Shown in pieces: positions 47,301-58,400 of a stretch of 64,000 nucleotides of DNA (the first letter of the stretch is position 1; each line of letters opens with the position of its first letter). Origin of the DNA: Symbiodinium natans. Lineage: Eukaryota; Sar; Dinophyceae; Suessiales; Symbiodiniaceae. The position numbers and the translations under genes were made by a program. Location of the stretch: contig CAJNDS010000093.1 of NCBI GenBank assembly GCA_905221605.1, positions 122,389 to 186,388 on the forward strand. Direction: 5' to 3'. The notes below the pieces were generated by a model. It saw only the letters and a program-made list of their open reading frames with translations, did not search any database and had not been told where the DNA came from.

Positions 47301-47375
47301 CTCCATTCAGTTTGCACGAAGCGGAACAGCCAGGCGAGAAGAGCTCGTGGACTGGAGCTGAGTCGTTCGCTGCTC
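41333..47375. other. Long unassigned stretch
   Basis: Open frames of up to 178 codons (44041-44577 +, 44882-45418 minus) show no family motif, and none is flanked by convincing start or splice context. The + frame at 46052-46306 begins with a hydrophobic segment that could span a membrane but is otherwise unsupported. No RNA gene or mobile-element protein was seen. Confidence 0.35.
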
Positions 47376-47416
47376 TTTCTCTCTCTCTCTCTCTCTCTCG
47401 GTTTGTCTCTCTCTTG
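47376..47416. repeat. (CT)n microsatellite
   Basis: Interrupted CT run, about 40 bases. Confidence 0.85.
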
Positions 47417-48993
47417 ACCCTTGCTTCCCGGTCTGACTCTAAGATTTCAATTGCCTGCTGGGGTCAGAAATAGCTTCAAGGGAAGCCAAAGACCGACTCA
47501 GGCTTTCCAAACTGCAACTGATTTGCTGAGTTTGTGCTTTTTGTTTCTTTATGATTTAGAGCCGTGCAAGGAAGTTTTCCAGCATGAACCTGTTGCAGGC
47601 ACGGTCATGCTCAGGAGCTGGTTTCCCCTTTAGCACTTGCTCTGCTCTGTGACAGGCCGTGCTGGGAGTTTCATCAGGCCGTGAATCCATGATAAGCCAT
47701 CTGCCAACTGACACTCTGTGCCCTTTGCAAGCACGGGCCCGAAAATTTGAGCAGTTGAAGGACCTGACTGGGCGACGGCTTGCTCCATAACAGAGGATGA
47801 TGCGGCAATGCTCAAGATGCAGGAATCGTCTTTCTTGGGTGTGGAGGGTGCTACATCGCTGAAGGCTGAAATCACTGGCCACTTGGCATGAGCGCGTGCA
47901 GTCTTTGTCGAGTCCCCGAGGGTTATCACAGACCTGAGCTGTTAAGAGGCAGAAGTTGGAGCGCAGCTTATTGCTGCTTGTGGTCTGGCTTAGAATCCAT
48001 AAAAATACCAAGATAGCTGAACTATCGAGATGTCATCGCACAACACTATCCATTCTCTGCATTGTGCAAAGAAAAGTGGCCCCTTTCATGGGCCTTGAGA
48101 GCAGCGGGCGGAATAAAGTTTGAATGAACGCCAGAAGTGTAATGTGAACGGCTTGTAGCGTGATCTCAGGCAAGATTCCTGAACTGAACTCTGCGGCACA
48201 CTATCGATCTGCGCGCAAGCTGGTTCAGGACACATGAACCAGCAGGTCGCACTGCCATAGTGAAGAGCGCAAATTGACTTTTGTGACTTGCGACTTCAGT
48301 ATTGCGCCAGGACTTGGGCGGTGCGCCCGCTTTGAAAGAGGAGCTGGTCTATTCAGGCTATGTGGACGGTCATGCCCCTGGATCCTTTGCCCTCGGGACT
48401 TTACTGCGTCATTGTTCTAATTTGTTTCATGACTGACTGGTAGCAGCAATAGTCAGGTGAGACATCCAAGTTGACGCTGTTGGACCGGCCAATGAACATT
48501 TTCGCACTGCTGTCCAGCGGCACTATGCGCCTTAGAACTCATTGAGGAACAGTCGGAGTTCTTGCCCCCGCCACCCCCCTCTCCTCGCACCCGAAGATAT
48601 TTCTGACCCAGGAAGCAACCAGAATCTGAAGCCGAGCAAGACGCTTGCACAAACACTTGTGTTTTCTCAGTTCAGGCAAGTCGTTGTCAACTTCTTTTCC
48701 AGTACCAGCGCAATGTGTTCCGAGGACTTGCTTGGCACCTTCAAGAGCAAGTTTATGATTTGCCGCAACAAGCTAGAAAACGAGTCTTGCTTGCATGTGC
48801 AGCAGGCATGGTTTCAATAACGTGGTCTGGGTCCTTGCGGAAAGGGAGACTGCTGTCCCCTCCACCTGCAAAGGCAAAAGCCAGCGACCACCACTCATCC
48901 ACCCTTCCTCCCGCATCCTGCGACCCCATAAAAAACTGCCCAACTTGAAGCAGTGATCCTGAGTATTGTGATCTTCGACTCATTCATTGATTG
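47417..48993. other. Unassigned stretch upstream of the HIT-BTB gene
   Basis: No gene recognised. The last few hundred bases should contain the 5' UTR of the following gene. No spliced-leader relic was found there. Confidence 0.35.
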
Positions 48994-50832
48994 ATGGAAG
49001 CATTCACAGTTAGCCACACTGAGGATATCAATTGGGACAATCCCGATATGAAGTGGGTGAAGACGTCCAGCATGGCACGTTTACATCGGTTCTTGACAAC
49101 GCGTGATCTACATTATCAGTGGTTCAATCCCTTGCTCTTTGGGCTGGTCCCGGCTGATGATGATGGGGTCACGGCACGATCAGCACTGGCTGAAGTGGAG
49201 CAGATGAAGTCTGCTGCTTTGCTCTTTGCCAAGAATGCAGGATGGTCGGACAAGGTTGGCCTTTTTGTGAATGTGTTCGGTCACAACAACGTGAACTCGT
49301 TGTTCATCCACGTTCTCGATATGTCTGAGCTCGGACCGGCGTTCAGCTACCATTCCTTCAAGAATTGCCCGCTGGATGATGTCATCAAGGTGCTCAGAGA
49401 AGAGGCAGCCAGCAACTTTCTGCCGGCTCCTGTGAAGACCACAGACCTTCCCGGCCTCATGGAGAAGGCCGGCGCCCGGCGCCGCCGCATGTCCATGGTT
49501 GGCGAAACACGTGCAGGTGGAGGAGGAAATTTCTTCTTCGCAGGAACAGATGGTGCGACCTCGGTGAAAGCTGAGATTGTTGGACGTTTACCTATCATCA
49601 AAGATGCCGCGAGCTTTCGCGCAGCACGCCGGATGCTCATGGAGGAGCTGGGTGGTATGCCAACGCTCAAGGAGGAGCTGATGAGATCCGGGTTTATCGA
49701 CCCTGTCACAGGCAAGCTTACCACTGGCACACGCCCTTTCAACGTTTTTGCTCGGATAGCTGGGGAAGTTATGGCACAGCCGGGCATGGACAAGGAGCAG
49801 GAATACCTTGGAGAATTCAAGGATCATTTCATAGTTGCCTCGAACTTGCCGGCCAACGACGAGCATTGGGACTCTGAGGACAAGGAGTGGGTGGGAAAGG
49901 CTTCTATGGCAAAACGCCACCGCTTTCTCACGATCAAAGATCTCCATTGGCAATGGTTCAACGTCCTTGGCTTCGGACTTCTTCCAGAATCAAAGGGAGG
50001 CGCCGGACTTGGTCGCGCCATTGCTCTGATCGAGGTCATGAAGGCAGCAGCACTCAAGTATGCTCGGAACTGCCCAGGGTGGAGTGACCGAGTGGGTTTG
50101 TTCTTCCATGTCTTTGGACACAACTCAGTCAACTCACTGCACCTCCACATCTTGGACATGTCGGAGACAGGTCCCACTTTCTGGCATTTCGAGTACAAGA
50201 ACTGTCCCTTGGATGTTGTGCTCAAGGTATTGAAGGAAGAGGCCAGCTCCAGTTCGATGGGCTCCGAGAACTTGGGGCTCATGGCAGAAGTGACAGAAGC
50301 TGCGACTGCAGCTGCCAAGGCTGCTCAAGCAGCTGCAGAAGCTGCGTTGTCTGCACAGCGCCCAAGCGTGAAGGGCCCGAACGGGGTGGAGATCCTCACG
50401 ATCAATGTGGGAGGAGAGCTTCTGACGGTCAGCCGTCAGACAATGCTGCAGGCGCCGGAAGGCAGTCGTCTCCGACAGCTCTTCCAGGACGACAAAGTGC
50501 GCATGTCGCAGCTCGACGCGAATCAGAGGCCATACCTCAACTACCCGGCTCCGGCGTTCAAATGCATCGTTGACCACCTACGGTTGCTAGCAGAGCTTCC
50601 GCCAGCGAATGTTCTTGAGCCTTTCGTTGCGCCCCCGTGGCTTGACACACAAGTGCGCGAATTGGCTTGGATTCTAGGCGTTGAGGAGATGCTGGTGGCT
50701 CCACAGTATGGCACGAACTTCGGCACACCCCGATTGGCGAGTCGAGCCAGCAGGTCGTTTTGCTGCATGAGGAGACGACCCCATGGTCGTCCAGAGGAGG
50801 AACCGGCTGAGGCGACGAGCTCCAAGGTGTGA
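48994..50832 (+). CDS. Two HIT-like domains fused to a BTB/T1 (KCTD-type) domain, 612 aa
   Basis: Single frame from ATG 48994 to TGA 50832. Two internally repeated halves (~residues 1-140 and ~280-420) each carry a HIT-like pattern: an H-R-F-L-T strand, an E-x-M-K-A-A-A helix, then 'FGHNxVNSLxxHxLDM'. Family knowledge: HIT enzymes use the middle His of H-x-H-x-H as nucleophile on nucleotide phosphates. In half 2 the motif is S-L-H-L-H (first His lost, middle and last kept); in half 1 it is S-L-F-I-H (nucleophile lost). An Ala-rich helical linker leads to a BTB/T1 domain (~468-567, 'LTINVGGELLTVSRQTML'), as in K+-channel T1 and KCTD cullin adaptors. No membrane segment is visible. The tail is Arg/Cys then acidic. 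I infer a soluble oligomer sensing or hydrolysing a nucleotide, possibly a ubiquitin-ligase adaptor. Earlier exons cannot be excluded. Confidence 0.8.
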   Translation: MEAFTVSHTEDINWDNPDMKWVKTSSMARLHRFLTTRDLHYQWFNPLLFGLVPADDDGVTARSALAEVEQMKSAALLFAKNAGWSDKVGLFVNVFGHNNVNSLFIHVLDMSELGPAFSYHSFKNCPLDDVIKVLREEAASNFLPAPVKTTDLPGLMEKAGARRRRMSMVGETRAGGGGNFFFAGTDGATSVKAEIVGRLPIIKDAASFRAARRMLMEELGGMPTLKEELMRSGFIDPVTGKLTTGTRPFNVFARIAGEVMAQPGMDKEQEYLGEFKDHFIVASNLPANDEHWDSEDKEWVGKASMAKRHRFLTIKDLHWQWFNVLGFGLLPESKGGAGLGRAIALIEVMKAAALKYARNCPGWSDRVGLFFHVFGHNSVNSLHLHILDMSETGPTFWHFEYKNCPLDVVLKVLKEEASSSSMGSENLGLMAEVTEAATAAAKAAQAAAEAALSAQRPSVKGPNGVEILTINVGGELLTVSRQTMLQAPEGSRLRQLFQDDKVRMSQLDANQRPYLNYPAPAFKCIVDHLRLLAELPPANVLEPFVAPPWLDTQVRELAWILGVEEMLVAPQYGTNFGTPRLASRASRSFCCMRRRPHGRPEEEPAEATSSKV

Positions 50833-51162
50833 AGAACTTCTGTGCAGCTTATGTTTCACTTTAGCCGCCTGCGAAGCAGGCAGTAAGAAAATTGTCTTGA
50901 TTGCCTTGCCTGTTAAAAATTAGGAGACGGTCTGTAGTCCATTGTGATGGAGGGCCTGCGCTCCTGATGACCCTCGTGACACCACGTTGCCGAAGAGCGC
51001 AAGAACGAAAAAAGTGGCACATGTAGATTTAGAGTCAGAGTCGTGATTTGGTGCAGATTGTTCGTATTGTCTTCCGCGCGTCTGGGCAACATAGGGCTCA
51101 AGGGTCAAAACAGCTGACAGGACATGCTGAGGGGATGCTGTAGAATCTGAGCTTTAAATGCC
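50833..51162. other. Intergenic gap between HIT-BTB and tricorn genes
   Basis: Only 330 bp separates two genes on the same strand, as in dinoflagellate unidirectional gene files. It should hold a 3' UTR and a trans-splice acceptor; ACAGCTGACAG|GACATG at about 51110-51126 is one candidate. Confidence 0.45.
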
Positions 51163-51876
51163 ATGGCGCGCCCGGAGTACCAGTTTGGGCTGGACAAAAT
51201 GGGCTATGTTCGTCAACCGACAATCAGCAAGGGCAAGATCGCCTTCGTGGTGGAGGAAGACATTTGGTTGATAGATTTGGCAGCTCGGCCGCAGGGTCCG
51301 AAGCTGCCACGGCGGATGACGACCTTCAACAAGGCTGCTCATCCCTTGCTATCGCCATCAGCAACACAGATTGCATTTTCGGACTCGTCCGACCTGTGGC
51401 TGTTGACCGTGGAAGATGGCAGATGCAGGTTTGGTGCTTGAGTCAGCTTGAGCTGTGAGACCTCGCAGAGCTGCAGGTCGCAACATCTCCTCATTACATG
51501 TCTCTGACAAGCCTCTGTCTGTGCAGGCAGCTGACCTGGTTCGCGATGGGCTTCTCGGGTTGCAAGCATCATGAGCTTGGGACCGCTGGCACATGCTGGC
51601 ACGAGCATACGGAGATGTTGCATCCTGTGGCTCGCTCAGGTGACCTATGGCCAGCTGCATGGAGTACTGACACCGAGATTGTGTTCGCAAGCACGTGTGT
51701 GCATCCTACCTTGACTGATACTGGGTCAGTTGCCACGGTGCTGCAAGCCATAAGTTGAGCAATGCGTCGTACCTCAGGTGAGGATCCCTTCGATCGGTCA
51801 ATGCTCTATAAGATTTCGATAAATGGCACGTCTCTGAGCTTTGATGTTGCATATGCATTGGCATTTTCATCAAGGC

Positions 51877-51961
<85 letters not shown>

Positions 51962-52176
51962 TAGCAGCAGCAGCAGCAGCAGCAGCTTCAGCAGCTTCAG
52001 CAGCTTCAGCACAGCTTCTTCAGCAGCAGCTTCAGCAGCAGCTTCAGCAGCAGCTTCAGCAGCAGCTTCAGCAGCAGCTTCAGCAGCAGCTTCAGCAGCA
52101 GCTTCAGCAGCAGCTTCAGCAGCAGCTTCAGCAGCAGCTTCAGCAGCAGCTTCAGCAGCAGCTTCAGCAGCAGCTT

Positions 52177-52224
<48 letters not shown>

Positions 52225-52439
52225 CAGCAGCAGCAGCAGCAGCAGCAGCTTCAGCAGCTTCAGCAGCTTCAGCACAGCTTCTTCAGCAGCAGCTTCAGCA
52301 GCAGCTTCAGCAGCAGCTTCAGCAGCAGCTTCAGCAGCAGCTTCAGCAGCAGCTTCAGCAGCAGCTTCAGCAGCAGCTTCAGCAGCAGCTTCAGCAGCAG
52401 CTTCAGCAGCAGCTTCAGCAGCAGCTTCAGCAGCAGCTT

Positions 52440-52487
<48 letters not shown>

Positions 52488-55400
52488 CATGATGTTGGCA
52501 GCTTTTTTGTTTTTGGTTTCGCAGCTTTGGGCTCGAGGCACCCCGGGAAGGATGTGCAAGCCGCAACCGGCAGCCCATTGATTGCTACAACAACGCACGG
52601 AAAAATGGGGGTTCAAGATGGTTCAAGCATCAAGAACCGGCATGTGTCGTGATGTAACGTTAGCGCCAAATTCACCAAGGGATAACCCCGCGCCGCCGCA
52701 GCGGCCACTGCAGGGACTCATTGTGGAACCTTTTGTTGAAAACGTAGAAAAAAGGGGCTGTTTCCAAGGATGCCAATGTGTTTGGCAATTTCATATGGGG
52801 CCTCCGTGGCCCCTAAAATAGATGGGAGCTGTGAGGCTGTGAGGCCTTGTGCTTTTGAGGGGCTAGAGTCGAACCGATTCGATCCTGAAGCGGTCGACGT
52901 TTGCGGGTTTTTTTCGACTTTGAATTGCTTGTGGACAGTGAAACTTGCCAAATGAGGCGGTGAGCCAACACGACTCTTTGAAGGCGAGCCGCTGAGTCGC
53001 ACCAGGTCTCTCGTAAGTACAACATCCGCACGATGACATATCATTGTTCGAATGTCAAGTCGCTGACTGAGGTACGATGCAATAGCATATGGTCCTCGCG
53101 GTGGTGTGTGCGTTGGGCGTCACACCAAAGATACACCGCGCGCCCTTTGGAAGGCCACGCACTTCAAGTGAAAGTCTTAAATCTACGCCCTACTAGACTC
53201 TACTAGACTCTACTAGACTCTGGACTCAGGAATCTACCCCCGGATCAGGTTTGTGGGGCATGCCATCATCCAACAGCAAAGTGTAGCTGTGACTCGTCCC
53301 AAGTTCAATGAGGCCCCATAGGCCCACATAGGCCCCATAGGTGCTGCCTCTCACTTCGGGCAACCCACGATCCAGCGATCTGTTTCTTTCTTGCTTTGCA
53401 GGGCTACCGTGGGGGTCAACACGGCTTCTTGTGGATAGACGTGGCGGGTGCTGGCGTGTTTGCGCAGATTGACATTCAAGATCCTTTCAGCGGAGCCTGC
53501 CTCAACATCAGCTGTATGACATGGCAGTGCGGCCGCTTGTTTTTTATTGCAGATCCAGATGGATCTGGAAATATCTGGAGCGCGGGATTGGATGGACAGG
53601 ATTTGCAAAAGCATACGACGCATGATTTCTTCGATGTCCGCTGCATGAAGGGGGATCAAGGGGACGGTTTGGTGTACTCAGTCGCGGGCGAGCTTTGGCA
53701 CTTTAACCTGTCCACAGCGCAGGCGCAACACATCCAGCTAGATTTTGGGCAGTGCAACGCACACCGTGTCAGGAGCTTGGAGGCGTCAGAATGGGTGGAG
53801 TCTGTTGCCCTCCACCCAGATGGACACACGGTGTCCTGTTTGTGCAGGGGAAATGTCTATGAAATGGCCTTGTGGTCAGGGCCCGCCGTGCAGCTTTTAT
53901 CCAGAGATCGGCGACCTGAGGCTGAGCCGGCTGAGGCTGTGCTGGCTGTGCCGGCGGCTGTACGGTGTGTGGCCATCGAGTATCTTGCCAGTGGGCAGCT
54001 TCTCACAGCTTCTGACAATTCGGACAGCCTTCCGGATTGGACATTTGTCATTCACCCTGCTCCATGCACTCCATGCAGTGCTGGCAAAGATGAAGCAGAA
54101 AAGTCATTGGCCGAGATGTTGCATGGCTTTATGGTTGAAGTCGGGAGTGCCGCACAGAAGTTTGTTTGTCGCGAGATCCGGGGGCAGATCGAGAGCATGA
54201 GTGCATCTCCGGTGCATGATGCGATGTTGATCGTCACGTCTCGAAATCAGCTGTGGCTAATGGAGTTTGTGAGTGGTGGAACGAAGGCTTCTCCAGAAAG
54301 TCCTTTTGTGAAGCTGGAGGCCAACATCATCGCCGAACCACGGCTGCTAGATACCAGTGAGTGGGAGCAAGGGATCTCAGATCCCTGCTGGTCTCCAGAT
54401 GGAGCATGGATAAGCTACTGCCGCAAAGACTCGGTGTGTGGATCATCGATTGTACTGATGAATCTACACACATTAGTCAAAACCGTTGTGGCAGATGCTA
54501 CATTCTCCAACGCGTGCCCAGCATTTCATCCAGATGGGCTCTACTTGGCTTTTCTTTCTGCACGTCATTTCGCTCCACTTGAGGATGACGTGACTACCGA
54601 CTTGACTTTTGCTTCCGGAGCGGAGCTGCCGTTCTTGGTACTCCTATCAAGTGATGCCAAAAACCCTTTCGTGCCAGCACCTATTGCTCCTGCCAAGTTG
54701 GATGAGGACGCGGATTGTCCAACAGATACAGATTCGACTGATAGCAATGAAAGCCATGAGGAACCGATGCAGGTACGGATCGATGTAGACAACATTGACG
54801 CAAGAGTCCTGCAATTACCAGTGTCGCCTGGTCACTATAGCTCTTGCGCGTGGACGGCAGATGGCAAGTTGATGTACTTAAGAGAGAAGATGGTAGCATC
54901 AAGTCCGTATTTGGTGGACGATGAGGACGAGCCTGACACAAAATCTGCACTCTTCAGCTTCGACTTCGGGAAGCTTAAGGAAGCCCAACTCTGGGAGAAT
55001 GTCATGAGTATTAGCACAAGCCCCGATTGTCAAAACATGCTGTTGTGTGTCAAAGAAGATGAGGATGAGGAGGAAAAGTATTTTGCAGTGAAGGCAGGCC
55101 TTGCGTCTTCAGAGGATGAGGAAGCAGACATGTCAAAGCCCGGTCCGGAGTCTGGTATGCTTGACATGGACAGACTTTCTATACAAGTTGTTGACGTTGA
55201 GGAGTGGCGATCAATGTTTTTGACGATCTGTGAGTTTGTTTCCGAGCACTTATTCGATGATCATTTCGGAGGAGTAGACTGGACAGACACATGCAACAGA
55301 TACCAAGCCATTCTGCCACGCGTCCGGAGCAGCGTTGAGTTTGAGGACTTATGCGGGGAGATGCTGTCAGAGCTGGGGCTAAGTCACGTTAGCTTCACGT

Positions 55401-58400
55401 TAGGCTCCGATGACAGCCTGGAGACCACGTGCAAGCATTTAGGTATTCTTACTTCTTGGCAAGAATTTGAAGGAGGAGGGGCCTATCGTGTGGATGAGGT
55501 GCTGAGGGGTGACATTTGGGATAGTCAGTGTAGTGGCCCTGTTGCGCGGCCCGGTGTGGGCATCATGGAGGGTGCTCTCATCTTGGCTGTGAACCGTAAG
55601 AGGGTGTCTAAAGATGTGCCGATTGGTCAGATGCTTGCCGGGACCGCATCTTCTGAAGTTTTTATCACCTACGTCCCTGCAGATGATGTTCCCTCCTTTG
55701 CTAAGCTGCAGCGGGCCTTGTCACAGAACGGTGGTGTCGATGGAATCCGGCAGCTTCATAGACCTCAGGTGGCGAAAGCTTCCAAGAAAAATTCTGGCAA
55801 GGCCCATGACAAGCGCAGCGCCCATGGGAAACGCAAAAACTCGGACAAACACAAAGTAGAGGACTTTGAAAGGCAGCTGGCCGCTCTCTTCAAGAAGCTG
55901 GACATTTCTAGTGGACACGTTTGGCGGACAGCACGTGTTTGCGCAGCGGGAGAGGCTGTCATCCGAAATGTCCGCATGAGAGACCTGATTGAAGCAAGAC
56001 GCCGCGAAGTTCACAAAGCAACAGGGGGGCGGGTGGGCTACGTTTACGTCCCTGACACCACACGCTTGGGCTTCGCCGAGTTCTATCGACCTTTGGATGC
56101 ACTAGTCTATGACTCCGCAAGTGTCCAGGAAATCAGACCTCTTTCGAATTGGGGACAGTTCTGTTCATTGGCATGCGCAAGCATATTAGTGACTAGTGGT
56201 AGTACGTTGGTTGCTTGCCTCATTGGCCGCGTGGCCTTGTTCTTAGAAGGTTTTCGATCTCCCAAATTCCTCCTGCGCATCCTTTCCTTGATTTTGGGCA
56301 TGTCACTGCGAAGTCTGCCAAGGCTGCTTTGCCCAAGAAAGCAGCCGAGATGCTTTAATACTTGATCTGCGATGACTCTCACCTGCAGTGGGCTGCCAGT
56401 GTCAGCGGCGCAGTTCATGCACGTTTCTTGTGTTGCCTCTTCTGCTTTCAGCGCTTGCCAGGCAACAATGGCGGCTTCGCATCGGAGTTGTTCTTGAAAC
56501 AACTGCACCTTAGCGCCAGCTTGCCACAAGCTTGACAATCTTTCATATCCAGAATGTCAAAATTAGGCAGTGCCGCTTCCTTGGATGGACGGTGCCACGA
56601 CCTGGCCGTGTTCCGACTCGATGTCCGGAGCTCTGCACGAGTGGAGCGCACGTCGGGCACTGAGAAGTGCATCACGCTACGTAGGCCTTTACAAATCCTG
56701 AGCATCTCCTTATTTGTTTATTTCTCCCTCCCTCGCTCCCCTCTCTCCCTCTCTCTTTCGGTTTCTGTCTCCCCTCTCTATAACTCCACGCGCAGCGTGG
56801 CTCGAACCTGTCCAACTAGCTGTGCGCTTGCATGTTCTTGGAAGAGAATTCAAGAGGACGTAGCTGTGCTGCTTGCTGCTCTTTTGCCTGCCAAAGTCGG
56901 TGACTCATGGGTCACTACCGTGTTCTTTGGACACGTTCAGTCCCGCTTGTCTTTCTTCCTCATTGTCTCGATGCGCGTAAGACAGCCAGGCTTCCCGATC
57001 CACATGTTATCCACCTTTGATCAGGTGCTTCTCGTTGATGAGAACACATGCTCAGATGGAGAGGCGTTCGCCGAAGCGTTCCAACGATTTGGCTTGGGAA
57101 CCGTGCCCTGGCGTATCATGGCATGGCACATAAATATGTAAACATGTATATGGTGCCCCTCCCCCCTAATCATCTACCTAATTATGCTGTTTTAAACGAT
57201 TAAGGGAAAGGGGGGGGGGAAATCTTTGTAGCATTACATGCATGGAAGAGAGGAAGCTGTCCTTATGTACATAACCTGTGTAGACGAAGGTGGGGTGTTA
57301 AGCAGCGAAGCGTCTTTGCTTGACCGACCATACCGCTTAAGCACCTCAAAGTACTTTATCGGCTGTCCCCCGGATCGAGGATTGAAGATTGGAGATGCGC
57401 AAAGATGTTTTCCTGAGCATCTTCCGACGTCGTAGTCCGGGTCCCATAGTAAAACAATTTAAATCGAACTTTTTGGATAAAAGTGGGTTTGGGAGTTGCT
57501 ATGGAAAGAAGCTTTTTTGAAACCCTCAAGTTTAAACTTTTCCCGGAGGCTCTTGTAACTTGATTGGTGGTTTGTAAAGTTAATGTTTGATGACATTTGG
57601 ATTTCTTTAAAGGCTGAGGCCGGCAAAGCACAAATGATATCAAAGCATGTGATAGTTTGAAAGAATCCTGGGCAAGCCGCGGGGTTAAGCTTTAGGACTT
57701 GCGTGTCTGGAGTGTGAAGAATAACAGCACAGTATCTACAATCCACTTCCTGCTACTGCGAACATGTTCACCCAGAACTCTTTCAAACGCACATCATCGG
57801 ACGATGACTGTACCCGAGCCGCGTGGGCCTGGCGAGCGATTTGTACAAGCTCCGTTCGTATTTCCAACTGAGAGGCATTCTTCTCCAAGCAACGTGATGA
57901 ATCGACACATACGGTCCAGCATCTAGATTTCAGCCTATAGCACATGACGTCGACAGCCTGACTCCCCCTCCCAGTAGCAGTTTCGGGATGGGAGGTACTG
58001 GCTACAGGACCCGCAAATCCCCAAACTTAACCCCGCCGTTTGCCAAGGGTTCTATCCGATTATGTTGATGTTTGGTGGACCTTCGCTTGCAAATGCTGTG
58101 CCGCTGTATTCTTGTCGGATGTAGGGGTGTTGGATGAGTTTAAAGGTGCGGACAGCAGAGAAGCATTACGACGACGACGACGACGACTACTCCTCCTCCT
58201 CCTCCGCCTCCTCCTCCTCCTCCTACTACTACTACTACTACTGCTGCTGCTGCTACTACTACTGCACATCCCTCTCGGTAGTCTAATGGGAGAAGCAGTA
58301 GAGAAGGCGCCGCAAAGATAAGGCCATAACATATAAATATCAATATCAATTTAAATATAAAAATCAATGTCAATATAAACGTACAAAAACAAATATAAAG

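Larger units (their letters stand above)
51163..53153 (+). other. Tricorn gene exons 1-4 (start of first beta-propeller)
   Basis: Exon 1 starts at ATG 51163 and ends at 51428 before GT. Exon 2 (51527-51728) restores the Arg codon and reads RQLTWFAMGF. Exon 3 (51783-51874) reads DPFDRSMLYKISING and ends AAG before GCCCAG, a GC donor. Exon 4 (53072-53153) completes Arg and reads DAIAYGPRGGVCVGRHT to ALWK, then AAG|GCCACG, again a GC donor. The match to tricorn (repeat strand, then GRxTxD and WK-x-YRGG) supports all four. The intron of 54 bp after exon 2 is very short; an alternative GA donor at 51717 exists. Confidence 0.75.

Noticed and set aside
51095-51102. GGCTCAAG 61 bases upstream of the tricorn ATG as a relict leader
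   Set aside because: Eight bases only, and the same word occurs several times elsewhere in the window (for example near 39688, 47275 and 63980); the gene is also intron-rich.
51806-52616. Poly-Leu, poly-Ala, poly-Gln and poly-Ser frames as separate genes
   Set aside because: Artefacts of the AGC/CTTCAGCAGCAG array, placed inside an inferred tricorn intron.
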